DNA of 64,000 nt from Pohlia nutans (GCA_022496805.1 CM040092.1:14650113-14714112); one strand, 5' to 3'; shown: positions 34,952-47,783, numbered from the stretch's first letter. Numbers and translations: made by a program. The notes: generated from the sequence alone by a model not told the origin.

Positions 34952-35321
34952 CTATGAAATCATTTAATTTTTTCTTACATTACAAAATCTTTACCAAATT
35001 CTTAGTATATATACATTATTACAAAAGGAGCAAGTGTTATGAAACAAAGAATATACATCAACCGTATCAAAAGTATTGGATTCAAAATTAACAAATTTAA
35101 TTGTAAACATTCAAAAGCATCTAGAAAAATCAACATATCATATAATAAACTTGAGTACAAGTGCAATTATGAGATTTGAAACTTGCACAATACAAGTTCT
35201 TTAGGAAATTTTGGTGTTCTTGTCAAAATACAAACCCGTACTCCTTGCTTTTGAGGACATTGAGTTAGAGCTTGAGTAAGTTGAGTTGGAGCTTAAGTAT
35301 GTTGTATATATATAAATGAAA

Positions 35322-35890
35322 TTATGAAATTTGAAACTTGCAGGGATGGAAGTACCTTAGGTAGTTTTGAAAGTTGAAGTTTAACAATTTGTCAATAATT
35401 TACTCATTTTGCAACTACTTGCATTTAAAAAAATTCTAATATTTTAAATCTCATTTCTAATCAAATTGTGGCAATCAAGAGAAAAACCCGACACATGTGA
35501 AAGAACTTAATAAAAGTCAAAAGGCGATACACACTACAAAGGGCAAGGGAAGCACCAAAAGGCGGGGAGAGAGCAAGACCCAAAAACACTCAACGGCGAG
35601 AGGATGCCAAAAAGATAAGGGGGAGAAGATAAAGGGGAGCGAGGCTCAACCGTCCCTGCAAATTGTGGCAATTGATGTGGCAACCAATCACATCAAATTG
35701 TAGCATCCAATGTGGCAACCAATGTGGCAATGACATCAAACTGCAATTTGATCAGATTTAAAAGTATTATAAGTTTTCTAAATGCAAGTACTTGCAAATA
35801 GGAGTAATTTATTGACAAAGTGCTAAACTTCAACTTTCAAAATTTCCTAAGGTACTTCCATCCTTGCAAATTTCAAATTTCATATTTGCA
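35322..35890. mobile_element. TIR/foldback MITE, about 570 bp
   Basis: Arms of about 160 bp are inverted copies: left 35322-35480 (atgaaatttgaaacttgcag, ggatggaagtaccttagg) and right 35724-35888, its complement. The loop is purine-rich and contains a 68-codon lysine-rich frame (35497-35703) with no recognisable family. A partial extra copy of the arm end lies at 35165-35215. Confidence 0.7.
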
Positions 35891-36165
35891 TTTGTGTATG
35901 AGCTTGGTAGTTTTCTCACAGATATTGCACCCATAACCTAAAAAAATTAGTATGAGTGTTATTTCTACATTTTTTCTTCTTGAAACCATAATATGAATAC
36001 ATAATGCTAAAAGAGGGTTGGTTAGAGTTATACCTCTTTAGACCTTGCAACTTTTTTTGTTGGGATTGTTTACATTTTTTTACATGTCAAATTAAAGCAT
36101 GCTATTAGCTTTTGAAAGTCTATAAAAGCATGATGTGGTTAGGGTGGATGCATGGTTGAGTGGCT

Positions 36166-38600
36166 TACTTTTGATGTCATAGAGGACTATTCACTATAGT
36201 GTCTTCATTAAATCATTTATAAAAAAATAGAATATTAATGAAGACTTTTAGCATGAGAATTTGTGTACACATTTTGCCATTTGGCCTTGGTATTTGTGCA
36301 TTTGAATGTTTTTTTTTGGAAATGACATCATCATAAAAATATGAGAGACCTTTTAATTATAGAATAGTGATTGTCACAAGTTGTCAACATTTCACACGTG
36401 GACTTTTTTCTTGATGAAGATTGTTGTCATTGCTTGTTATTGAGTCAGTATTTGATGTGCTAAATAATGACAAACTCAAAAATATGCTTTTATAGAATAG
36501 CACATATTCTAACATGTATTTATGAACTTTTTGTTGTAAAATATAGGTGTTGTTTTTAAATGTCTATTGAAGCATGGAAATAGATTCTTTTGACACAATA
36601 TTGTCTTGAGCATATTAACCCCTAACTACCCAGCCATGCATATTTTGCATGATGTACTGAAGCAAACTTCGTTTTCTCATCCATCATGCAATTTTTGTAG
36701 TATGGGTTTTCTATGGGAAGTTGCTTCATGCACGTGTGATCCAATTAGAAAGTTGATGATTTGTGAAACTTTATGCCTCATTACATATTGCAGTGTTTCA
36801 CCAAAAATTTCAAAGATTTTAATTTAAAAGTGTGAGAAATACATTTACCGTGTTAGTAATTCCCATTAGTACATGTGTTATTTATGTACTTTGACAAAGT
36901 TGTTAGTTAACAACTTGTAGGCGTCGTAGTTGCCGTAGTAGTTGCCATAGTCGTAGTCAGATAGTAGGTAATTGACTATGTGTCTTCACACTTGGTGTGA
37001 ATTGTTTAAGTCACTTTTAAACAAATTGTATAAGAGCTCGGGGGTGAGGCTCTTGATCATATCTTGATCATACCTCTACGGTCGGGTGGAGAGCTCCAAT
37101 TTCATGCACATTAGTAAGTCTCCTATCTTCATAGACACCTGTTGTTTTTTTTACAAAAAGTGCTCTTGAAAAGGCAACTCATAAAATTAAGCAACCAAAA
37201 AACCTCCAAAAATCACTAGATTTAGAGTATTGCATTTCAACCCATCACAATAAATTTCATCCACAAATTGTCAATGTCTTGTTCATAATAAAATTACAAA
37301 ATAATTTTGAATTTGAAGTTTCAAATTTTATACAAAAATATTGGTGATAGCAATCGCAGATCTAACTATATGGATAGAATCTAAAATTGATAATGTACAA
37401 CTTTTATTCATACACCAAGTTCAAATATCCCTCTTAGTTGCATTGTTTTAATGCATCTTTGTAAAACTGCCCAGGCAATCTAGAGAGGGGTGAGGACGTG
37501 TATGGGGTTAAGATCCCAAAGCTTTAGATGGGATTGTACTTGTATAGCCTTAATTGTTATGTAAGTTATTTATGTATTTAGTTATATTCAAGGTGAATTT
37601 ATAAGTTTAAAAAATATATATTATTAGAAAATATGCATGGAAGTTAATAGATTTTTTTTAAATGATCTCTGCATTTATGAAAAAATTTAAAGAATAGTTA
37701 AATTCACATGTAAAATATGATATGGAATTTTAGGGAGTGTACTTTTGTCACTACTGAACCACTCAACCATGCATTTACATTGAGCACTTGTTTAATCATC
37801 ACTCTACGCAAAGATATATAATCTCAACCACTTAAAGGCTATTTTGGTGCTAATTTTGTTCACCACATGATAGATGTTTGGTTGGATGGCTCAGAAGTGA
37901 CAAAAAGTCATTATCTAAAAGTCCATATTTTATTTTACATATAATGTTGATTTAAAATAAAAACATTCATAACTTCTTCCTAATACATAGAACTCAATCC
38001 TTCAAAACAATCTATTTATTTTCATATTTTCTGATAATAATTTCAAAAGAAACTTATAATTTCAGCTGAATATAACTAAATATATAAATAAATTATTTAA
38101 CAATTAAATCCATACAAGTACACTTGAGCCCATTTAAAGCGTAGAGATCTTAATATGCTAAAGAATATATTGTCCCAAAAAATTTGATTTACATGCTTCA
38201 TTGAACATTCAAATACAACACGTAATTTTTACAACAAAAAAGTCCGTAAGTACATGTTAGATTATGTGCTATTCTACAAAAATATATATTTTAGTTTCCC
38301 ATTATTTAACACATCAAGTTATGATGCAATAATAAAGATTTACAACAACCATCATTATTACAAAACTCCATGTATAAAATGTTGACAATTTGTGACAACC
38401 AGTATTCTATTTAATTTAAAATTCCCTCATTGTTTTATAACGATGTTATTTTCAAAAAAGAAATCTAAAAACATGAATATCAAGGCATAAATGTGTACAC
38501 AAATTCTCACGCTAAAATTCTTCATATTCTATTTTTTTTAATAAATGTTTTAAGGAAGACACCATAGTGAATAATCCTTTGTGACATCAAAAATGAGCTG
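36166..38600. repeat. Giant inverted repeat (foldback), arms about 740 bp
   Basis: The left arm is 36166-36618 plus 37508-37786, split by a TTAA-type MITE; the right arm is about 37865-38600. Shared anchors are ttttgatgtca at the outer ends, gagaatttgtgtacacattt, tgtagaatagcacata in the right arm (complement) and tatttagttatattca near the centre. Identity is about three quarters. No coding frame spans it. Confidence 0.85.
36619..37507. mobile_element. piggyBac-like MITE in the foldback arm
   Basis: Flanked by TTAA (36615-36618 and 37508-37511). The left end is CCCCTAACTACCCAG; the right end on the other strand is CCCCATACACGTCCTCACC. The opposite foldback arm keeps one undisrupted TTAA (38150-38153) at the matching point. 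The interior shares long stretches with the elements at 40367 and 53080. About 330 bp (36833-37162) are an insert flanked by AAAAGTG that those relatives lack. Confidence 0.85.
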
Positions 38601-39406
38601 CGTTTTTGGTACCGTCGGAAAGCTCTTAACAAGGAAGGGTGCACAAAAGTAGCTTTGTTGCATTTAAATGTATGGTGTGAGAGTTAAGGATTTTTTAATC
38701 CTTTTTGTTACCATGAATTGAATGAAATTATCAAAAATGAAATATAGGAGTTTCGATGTCATTCTTGCTTTGTTGGAATGCTCTCGGCAAATAGGGATGC
38801 ACTCAAGTTGTTTTTATAGCTTTTGGACCTATAGTGTGAAAGTTATGGATTTTCAATTATATTTTGTTCCCACAATTTGAATTAAAATATGGATAAATTA
38901 TTCTAAAGAAAATCTCAAAAACAAAAGTACAGTGAACATGGGGAACACGAGGAACATGGGAAATACGGTCTTTACGGGGAACATGGGGAATACGGGCCTT
39001 ACGGGGATCATATAGAACATAGAGAACATTTGGATCAATGGCACATGGCGATATTAGTTACAATATTAACCCTTAAAAATCAAGGCATGGGCGCATTTTT
39101 AAGATGTATTTGTAAATGCTTTGATAACTCACGAATATGGAGTAGTAATACAAATCAAAGTTGTAGATATTGATGTGTAGATTACATATGTTTGCTTGGA
39201 TTTACTATATTCATTAGTAATATTCTAGATTATTCTCATGCCAAATTAAAGTTCCAGTTTCCAATACAAATATATGCAAATTTTTCTGGTGAAATTGGAC
39301 ACTTTTGGTGGTCATTTTTGGTGAAATAGGGAGCCATTTGCACTAGTATTAATATAGAAATAAAAGATCGTATTCAACTAGTATGTTAGTATCCATATCA
39401 ATTTTT

Positions 39407-39410
<4 letters not shown>
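38601..39410. repeat. AT-rich stretch with a GGGGAACA short array
   Basis: Bases 38936-39025 hold imperfect repeats of acatggggaa and tacgg. TTAA (39066-39069) followed by CCCTTAAAAATCAAGGC resembles a TTAA-type MITE end, compare 42536, but no partner end is seen. Confidence 0.55.

Positions 39411-39411
<1 letters not shown>

Positions 39412-39468
<57 letters not shown>
39412..39468. repeat. (TA)n microsatellite
   Basis: A pure alternating TA run. Confidence 0.95.
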
Positions 39469-39469
<1 letters not shown>

Positions 39470-39473
<4 letters not shown>

Positions 39474-40360
39474 GTATAAATAAAATATCTAAATTGAATT
39501 CAATACTTCTAGTGTAATGTTACTGTAACGATTCATTTGCTTGGAATCGTTATGGTTTTTGGATGACACCTATACAATTAAGGTATAGTTTCAATCAAGG
39601 TTGCTACATTAAATGAAAATGTATTGATTCAATACTAAAAATCCTTGCTTCTATTTTTCTGATGGCTCATCTACACCAGTCGCCCAACGTGAGTACGACA
39701 ACATCTGTAGTAGGCATTTGTGTTCTTGAAGTAAGCTTTTGATACCGTACTACTTTGGCTGGTTAGGCAATTTTTTACCTACTAATTATTTTATTTTTGG
39801 ATGAGACGCTAAACAATACAACTTCTTTGTAGATTTCTTCAAATTTCTTCAAATTTCTTCACAATTTTTTAGAATTTGTAGGAATACAAATTTACAATAT
39901 ATGAAAATTTCGACAATTTCAAAATTCATTTAATTTGTGCTGAAGTAGCCCATGTACTACGGTAGTCTACAATGTGCTTGTAAATTTTTATTTTTTTAGC
40001 TTGATGCATGCAAGAATTTGATGCAATGCATTTTGTGTGCCACAAGAGATGTGCATCGGTAGGCCGCAAGAGATGTGCATTGGTGGAATGCACTTGCGTC
40101 ACCTAACTTAACTACTAAAGGAGGTTGCCCCTGTTGATACGGTGTGCATACAAGGAAGAACATTCGCATACAAGTGGTGTTCACTATAGCATAATGTGTC
40201 CTATAGAGTCAATTTTTTTGTTAGCCTTGTAAGAACTACAAGACATGTTACTGTGAATTTTTTAAGATTTTTCCTTGTGTGGAAGATGGTGAAAGAATTT
40301 CCTGTACAAATGTGGTAGTGAGATACAATAGAGCTTATTGAGGTTGTTGCATGCATTAGG
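39470..40360. other. AT-rich stretch, no gene seen
   Basis: A short duplication, caagagatgtgcat, occurs at 40044 and 40068. A 62-codon reverse frame here is unrecognisable. Confidence 0.45.
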
Positions 40361-40366
40361 GATTAA

Positions 40367-40644
40367 CCCCTAACTGCCTGAGCGTCCATTTTTTGGACGA
40401 TGTACAGATTTCATCCATAATTTCTCATTCGTCATGCACTTTTTGCAGTGTAGAATTTTTACTATAGATTCTATGGGAAGTTAGCTTCATGCACATGTGA
40501 ATCTAACCGTATGGATAGAATCAAAAATTCATAATGTACAACTTTTATTCACATATCAAGTTCAAAATATCCCTCTAGGTTGTATTTTATAATGCATCCT
40601 TTGCAAAACTGCCAAATTTGGAGAGGGCTCTAGGCATTTAGGGG
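40367..40644. mobile_element. piggyBac-like MITE, 278 bp
   Basis: Flanked by TTAA (40363-40366 and 40645-40648). The left end is CCCCTAACTGCCTGAG and the right end on the other strand is CCCCTAAATGCCTAGAG. Just inside the left end is the palindrome CGTCCATTTTTTGGACG, the counterpart of CGTCCAGATTCTGGACG in the large piggyBac. It is the most compact member of the family in the window. Confidence 0.9.
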
Positions 40645-40676
40645 TTAAAAGCAGGAAGTAAAAAACTCGAGACACA

Positions 40677-41036
40677 AGAGTTATCCTTAAAGTCACCTTG
40701 TGTTTGAATAAGATACCGTGAATTTTGCATTAATGTACTTTTATTTGTTCACCCCAAATAGTTAAAAGGTAGGTAAGAGCTTAGTGGTCTCTCATTATTA
40801 GGTGTGTAAGAGCTTGGTGGTCTTCAAACTCATGGAAAACTAGTTTAGCCGTCTTTCTTGACGGCTAAACTAGTTTCCCTTGAGTTTAGAGACCACCAAG
40901 CTCTTACGCACCTAACAATGATAGACCACCAAGCTTTTCCATACTTTTTAACTATTTGGGGTGAACAAATAAAAGTACATTAATGCAAAATTCACGGTAT
41001 CTTATTCAAACACAAGGTGACTTTAAGGATAACTCT
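40677..41036. repeat. 360-bp hairpin, arms 177 bp, loop 6 bases
   Basis: Arms 40677-40853 and 40860-41036 are about 90 percent complementary; the centre is tagccgtc-tttctt-gacggcta. It begins 28 bp after a TTAA-type MITE and ends just before the leader of the LIFEGUARD gene. No gene is encoded. It is a MITE or a locally formed inverted duplication; transcription through it would give a long double-stranded RNA. Confidence 0.95.
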
Positions 41037-41049
41037 ACAAGGTCGAATA

Positions 41050-41357
41050 ATTTTTTTAGTTTTACAATTTAGGGAACGCAAACGCAAGTGCAGCAGCAAG
41101 CTGGTGAGAACCGGCCAGGCAGCCAACCCGACGCTGCGGGGTTTCGTAGAAACCCGACCCGTCCGGGTATTTCAGGATATCACGACGGATACCAAGCATT
41201 GGCCACGACGAGGTAAGGTAATCTTCATCGCGAACCTCGCTTCAGCTTCTCGGAGTTTGCATTCATCTTTGGTGGAGTCAGCCGGATCGTGTTACCGATT
41301 TATTTTTTTGGCGCATTCATCTCAATCGGGTCGCCGTCTGCCGATCGAAATTTCGAG
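41050..41357 (+). other. Probable 5'-UTR exon of the LIFEGUARD gene
   Basis: A GC-richer, non-repetitive leader that ends with the donor TTCGAG|GTAAGAATC at 41357/41358. The matching acceptor is TGTGTGTAG at 42181, 42 bp before the start codon, giving an 824-bp leader intron. An alternative donor, CGACGAG|GTAAGG, lies at about 41213. The transcription start is not defined. Confidence 0.6.
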
Positions 41358-42223
41358 GTAAGAATCGTCAAATTTGGTGCATTATTGTATCAGCGGTGCT
41401 TTTCCGGTCTTCGTTTTGCTTTGGCAGCACCGTTGTTGTCACTCCTTTGCACAAAACAACAACAACAAAGAGCCGCTCATTCGAGGTTATTAGAGTTTGG
41501 CCAATTTGGTAGTAGTTCATTGCAGAGGATTGTCTCTTTCTCTCTACGAAGGGTTTGGAGATTTCTGTCGATGATGAGATCCTTAAGACTCTTTAGGGTT
41601 AGATCCTAACGACTCCTCAGCAACATGTGCACGTTGCTGGTGATGTGCTCGAGATCCTTCTTACCGACAGTACCTTGATTTTGAGATTACCGCTCGTTCA
41701 AAACCACAGATCAAGGAGGTCAAACCCTAGGGGACCTGATTTTTGGCTATTCCGGCCTTATCACCAACTACTTAATTTGCGAAGCTTTTGAAAGAGCACA
41801 CGATGAGGGGTCGTGTGTCTTCAAAGCATAGGGAAACCCTAGAGTATGCTAAAGGGATTTTCTCTATAGCACAATTATCCCTCTCTATTTTGACATGTTT
41901 GGGAAGCCCTAACTTCAAGGTGGAAAGCATGGATTAGGCATAGAAAATGATACATCATGTATTATGTATTTACAATGGACTGCCATCATGATGTGAATGT
42001 AAGTTTTGCGTATTTGTGGACAAAAAATAAGTTTTGAAATTTGTTGGGGGCCTGATTATTTTGGAATTGATATTTTGAAATATGCAGAATTGAATCAAAG
42101 AATGCACTTGCTTGAGTGCATGAATTGCTAATACGGTGTTTTAGTCTGTGAATGCACTTACTTTGAGACATTTGTGTGTAGGTTTCGGATCGTTGATTGA
42201 GAGCTTGTTGGTGCTCATCCAAG

Positions 42224-44382
42224 ATGGGGGTGGCGGATTTCAAGATGGGTGACTTCAGTGGGGGAGTGAAGCATGAGAGGTTCGATGAGGATCTGGAGGC
42301 GGGGTTCGGCGGGTCGGCAATGTTGTACCCGGGCATTAGTGCTGACGAAAACATGCTGCGCTGGGGATTCATCCGAAAAGTTTATGGAATCCTGAGTGTT
42401 CAGATTCTGTTGACGACGATCGTGGCTGGATCTGTTGTGTATTTTGAGGGGCTCAAAACGTTTTTCCAACAGACGCCAGGACTGGTCCTCTTCCTGGCAT
42501 TTGTGCCACTCCTGAGTAAGCTTAATTATACTTAACCCTTAAAGGCCCAAGGATTCATGGTTTTAAAATGTCAAATTCATTCGATCATATTGTGAAAAAT
42601 CAATAATTCATATGGGACCAAATCTAACATCACTAGAATCAGTGAAGAACATAGCATGTGTTGGTCAAAATATAAATAAATTCGAACAAAAAGATGTCCA
42701 CATAGGATCTACTCAAAACTGCTAAAAAAAACATGTGGCTTCTTGGTCCTTTAGGGGTTAAGCTATTTTTCCTTCTAGCCTGTGGTCACAGCTTCCTTGT
42801 TTATTCCTAACGTCGTTGGTTTCTAATCGTTAATGTACATTCAGTTTTTTCGTAAATTTTTGAAGGGATTGAAATGGAACGGTGATCAGAAAAAAAATGT
42901 TCAGCTGATGGACACCTATAACATTCTTGAGAACCACCTGGCATGAAAGAAATCCCTGACACATTGTTTTACAAAATTGAGCTCAATTTGAACAAGTGAG
43001 GGCTCCTCAAAGCCAATGAGGCATTGTCTTCACATGCAAGAGTATATCTGATGCTCTGATTTGGCATGACTCTTAGTTGGCACTGTTCTCTAAAGATGCC
43101 ATGCCACTAGTACTTAGGAATGTTATGATTAATCAAGTGTACCTGGTTGGAAATTTCTATGTATTTGTCTGAGTCAAGTATTTATTTGTTTTGCAGTTAT
43201 GTGTCCTCTGTACGCGTATCATCAAAGCCACCCTCTGAACCTCATCTTACTGGGACTCTTCACCGTGACTATGAGTCTCTCAGTTGGAATCTCGAGCTCC
43301 ATGGCACCAGGTACCTTAGATCTTCATGGTCACAAATGAAAATTAGTGTAGTTGCAAATTTCAGAGGTTCATATCTGGTCTGCTGCCTTATACATTGTCT
43401 CTTGTTTTTAGCTTTTACGTAGTTGTTCTTTCCATGCTCGCAACGCCTTCTCTTTTGTTGTATTGGTGATGATGGACGACGCCATAAATTAATGCTGGAT
43501 TTCTGGTGTTGTTGACAGCGCCAATTGTATTGGAGGCTTTGGTTTTGACGACCATAGTGGTGGTGTCGCTGACTGGGTACACCTATTGGGCTGCCAAGAG
43601 GGGGATGGACTTCAACTTTATGGGCCCTGCTCTTTTCACAAGTCTCCTGGTCCTGCTTTTCTTCGGTTTCATTCAGGTAACACCTAGCATCTCATCCTTA
43701 ACATTGTAAATCATCTGTACCATAACCTTGTTTACTCCCTTTGTCCGGAAATAACTGTCCTAGTTTTTGGCGTGTTTTAACTCTTTTATTTTTTGCCAAA
43801 AAAGGTTGTCTTAGTATTCGGATCTTTAATAGTAGTATGTAGTTTTTGTGACACTCTCATTGTCCACACCGTTTGAAGTAGATAGGGCTCACGTTTGAAG
43901 CATAAAAAATAGGACAAATATTCCCAAAAAAAAAGAGCCAAAAACTAGGACAATTATTTCCGGACGGAGGGAGTATTTGTCTACAGAGGTGGTGAAGAAT
44001 ACATGGAGTGAGACTCTTTTGTTGGTCTGTTTTCTGTTCAGAAAGACCAGTCCTTGGTCCACACGGTTGCAGTGAATGTTTCTCGACATGCTGCTTGTAC
44101 ATGTTTTCCCAGGATTATCTTTAGCTTTGTACATACCACTTAGTACCCGTTTTGCATTCTTTTTGTGTGCAGATGGTGTTTCCTCTGGGAAGCATGTCTC
44201 AAACAATCTACGGAGGGCTCTCCGCTCTTATTTTCAGCATGTACCTTGTGTATGACACCGACCAGTTGATCAAGCGGTACACCTATGACCAATTCATTCT
44301 GGCTTCAGTTGCCCTGTACCTCGACATCCTCAACTTGTTTATCGCCATATTGCAGATTCTCAACAGCTCTCGATCTGAGTAA
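42224..44382 (+). CDS. LFG: LIFEGUARD / BI-1-like membrane protein (4 coding exons)
   Basis: A 257-residue multi-pass membrane protein of the TMBIM/Bax-inhibitor-1 superfamily, LIFEGUARD branch, which in plants acts in endomembrane cell-death control and calcium homeostasis. Coding exons: 42224-42515, 43197-43310, 43519-43676, 44173-44382, all with GT-AG borders and consistent phases. Landmarks are YPGISADENMLRWGFIRKVY (35-54), hydrophobic segments near 53-74, 84-104, 111-131, 137-158, 171-189, 199-215 and 227-250, VYDTDQLIKRYTYD, and LYLDILNLF. D216 and D239 correspond to the paired aspartates of the bacterial homologue YetJ. Length fits the family (240-260). Introns 1 and 3 carry MITEs. The start is the first ATG after the leader acceptor. 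Confidence 0.95.
42536..42757. mobile_element. piggyBac-like MITE in LIFEGUARD intron 1
   Basis: Flanked by TTAA (42532-42535 and 42758-42761). The ends are CCCTTAAAGGCCCAAG and, on the other strand, CCCCTAAAGGACCAAG. It is 222 bp and starts only 20 bp inside the intron, leaving the donor GTAAGC intact. Confidence 0.92.
43735..43973. mobile_element. Stowaway (Tc1/mariner) MITE in LIFEGUARD intron 3
   Basis: 239 bp flanked by TA (43733-43734 and 43974-43975). The left end CTCCCTTTGTCCGGAAATAA and the right end on the other strand, CTCCCTCCGTCCGGAAATAA, are the classical Stowaway terminus of plants. Confidence 0.97.
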
Positions 44383-47300
44383 CCAGCTATCGACTTTGAA
44401 TGCCGGTCACTGAAAACATTGAAGAAGAAAATATATTGTAATTATATTCTCTTGTGAGGAAACATCGTCTGAAAAATTGCTCTTCAGAGAAGTGAGGAAA
44501 TAAATTACCAGGGGGCTTCGTCTCTCCTCAGTAGCTACACTACTGTTCATGGCATTTAGCATCATACCACCAGTAGTGTCGCAGGGAATCACTTCATAGT
44601 TGACATTCATATTTACTCCAATCAAGTGTTCTCAGGTGACGAATTCATGACTTCAATAATGGTATGAATGCACTTGTGAATTCATCGTAGAATAGTTTGC
44701 ACTTACTGTTCATTGTTCATGTATTATGACTGAATGTTTAATTTCAAACTTAGCATTTTCAACTTTGGGATTGTTGCTCTTGTTGGCCCAAAAAGGAAAT
44801 ATAAAAATCATTTGTCCAATTTGCAATGCCCAGTGGTAAAAATGGGTAATTGCACTACCGGTATAAACCTTGCAATCTGTATTATCATTTTATGGAGTCA
44901 ATTCTTTTCTTGAGGTGGTGCCAATCTAACATTGGATTTGTTATGGGTGGAACCTATAGTCATCAATACCATTTTTTCTAAACTGGCTCCGACCTAAGAT
45001 CATCACTGGAATTCTTCAAAACATACATAAATATTTAACATAGATTGTTTGATTGTAGTTTCCACCTACAATATCAAATTGTTATTATTTTTATTTATTT
45101 TTAATTATTGAATCGGGATTCTGGCATATGTGGAGGTCAAGACTCAAGATAGGCACATTTGTGTCAAATATGTATTTAATTTCCAAAAATAAAGTTTGGA
45201 TAATGGAATATTTATTTATTATCTTCAAGATTTTCTTTTTTGTCATACAAAAAACTATTCTTAAAAAAAATTATTTCTCAAAAAAATTAGCATTATATTT
45301 TTCGAAATAGTTTTTACCAACCTTGTCCTCCATCTATGGTAATGGATTTGGTAATGCATTCTTTAATTTTTTATGTAGAAGTTATAAGGATTTCAAATTT
45401 CACACTTTAGTAGTCTAAATTTTTGCCCTAAAAATGATATTTTTGTGTTATAGTACACTCATACATTTTATTTTTTATTAGGGCACAGTAAAGGAGATAG
45501 GGACAGAAATGGTATGTGATAGATATTAATTTTCATATCCATCATCGTTGCCACTCTACTAGTTTGGCATATTAATTTCCATTATAAGATAATTTTTACA
45601 TTTTACATTACCTAATTTATAACCTTTAAAGTTTTTTTTGGAGTCAAAATAGGTTTTTGCAAATTTGGGCATGTTGAATTTATGTGGTTTATTTTAGGGC
45701 AAAAATAATTTTAATTTTAATTTCTTTCAAATAAAATATTTTTGGTTTCATAAACCCATTGGAATCATTCTATTTTTATTAATGAAGCGAAAATTATGAA
45801 GTTTTGTTTTGCAAACAATCATAGAACCTTTTAGTTGAAATAAAATATAAAATAATAAAAATTGTCCTAAAGTTTTGAAGTTCGAGTAGTCAAGTGTCAA
45901 TTTTGATCAGGTCAATTTGTAACTAGAGGTTGGTTCTCTCCATTAGTCCATTCATTGGATTTCATCCGCTCAAAATGATGAAATTCATCAAAGGTAACAA
46001 CTCCATGCAAACCCATTGTCGCCAATCCTCATTCTCTTCCAATTCTCTTCTTGCCTTTCTTGCTTCTCCACCCTTCTACCAGGCTCACTCTCGACCTCGC
46101 TAAATAATTTATTTATCGATTCTCTCTCGTAATATATTTGTTTTTTTTGCCCAATTTTTGTTGCTTTTGATGGACTGAGCACAATTAGGTGATCTAAACT
46201 TACTTTGTTTAATTCAAAATCTTCATGAAGTTTGTAGCTTTGGACGTTTCACATGTTTACAAGTTGGTTTGGATTTTTTGTGTTGAGAACTTTGTATAGA
46301 AGTATATAGAGTCTATCATTTTCCGAGAGATGAGATGAGGACATGTTTAGGGTTGATATATTGATCACAAAGATGTGTTGTGAATGGTGCGTTGTAGTTT
46401 TCTTCAATGAATAAAAAATTGACGTAGTTAATTAAATGTTGCAGTTGCGGTTTGATTGATGCTTGGGTGATGGTTAATGATTGTCTTAAAATTGAAGTCA
46501 ATGAGATAATTTTCTTGGCTGAAAGAAGGCATGTTGTGTATGCAAGGATTCCAAGATTGATTTGTGGCCAACTTTGGGAAGTCGTTGTTTTTGTTTTTGT
46601 TTTTGTTTTCTCTTTTGCATTGCAGTAGTACATTATCCAGGCAATGGAGGATGGTCCCTCCACATTTAAACCATTGTGACTGTGCTACAACACTAAACTC
46701 TGGATTCGAGAAACCCTAAATAAACTCTAGTACGTGGATTCTCTTTAATTTCTCTCATAATTTGTGTTTTCAACTTTTGTTTTTTTTGTTGTAGTTCTAC
46801 AAATGAAGCTTGTAGTCTAGTGAATACCACGTAAATGCGGTGGTTTTTTTTATTTTCTAATCTTTTATGGAGCACAACGATGTTGAAGATGTGTTGCAAA
46901 TTGTGCCCTATAATGTTAGTGCAAGATGAAAAAGTGATATGGTTATTTGATGCTTGGGCAATAGTTGATGATTGTATTCAGATTTAAGTCGGTGGGATCA
47001 TCTCTTGGCCGACGTAATCAAGATACTTTGTCTTTTAGGAAAAAGAATCGGCATTTCAATGATGGTAGACTATTTTTCTTCATTTTCAACGTTTTGTTGA
47101 GAATTTTGTCTACTTCTTTTTCAACTACCTATGAGATATGTTCATCAATTGCATAAGCCATGTGTGTCATTATTTCCAAGCATTGAGGAACCACACCTTT
47201 GAATGTTGATACTACACTACATATTTTGTTTTAGTAGTTTAAAAATCAAACATAAACATTTTTTTAGAGGTTTCGTACTTAGTTGGGGTTGGCAATCCTT

Positions 47301-47780
47301 GAATTTAATTCAATTAAATAAGAACCCCATACTATTATTGTATAGGGCTTACATTATATACAAAATACCGGTATGAATTGTTTTCCACTTGCATGACCTA
47401 AATAACTTGCTGATTTGATTAAAAAAACGTTCAAATCCATGACTTTTATTTTAGTAACTTTTTTTTGAATATTTACAAAAGATCAATGTAGATTAGCACG
47501 TTTTTAAGGGTGCCTTCCTCTAAGGTGCAATTTGTGGTGTAAAGGTTTTCTATATTTAAGTACGGCTTTTGATTGCACATATTTTTTAGCCAGCATCATT
47601 GATTGATGTTCTTTATTGGAGTAGGACTTAGCCGACTAAATGATGACTTAATTCGTGACATCTAAAAATGAAGGCAGTACTTGTGTTTAAAATGTTGTAT
47701 TTTTACAGGCTATATAGAAGACTTGGAGCAATCACCTATATAAATGACTTAAAAATTGCATATTGGAGAAGATTTCCAAA
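44383..47780. other. Intergenic stretch between LIFEGUARD and PEPC
   Basis: The first 100-200 bp are probably the 3' UTR (AATAAA at about 44498-44503). The rest is AT-rich without a convincing gene; a 115-codon reverse frame (46316-46663) is unrecognisable. Bases 46667-46705 (accattgtgactgtgc) resemble 11478-11510, so some of it is repeat-derived. The last few hundred bases should hold the PEPC promoter; no sharp TATA element can be singled out. Confidence 0.5.
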
Positions 47781-47783
47781 ATG

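Noticed and set aside
46316..46663. 115-codon reverse frame as a gene
   Set aside because: Low-complexity Lys/Thr run and no recognisable similarity; the stretch is AT-rich intergenic DNA.
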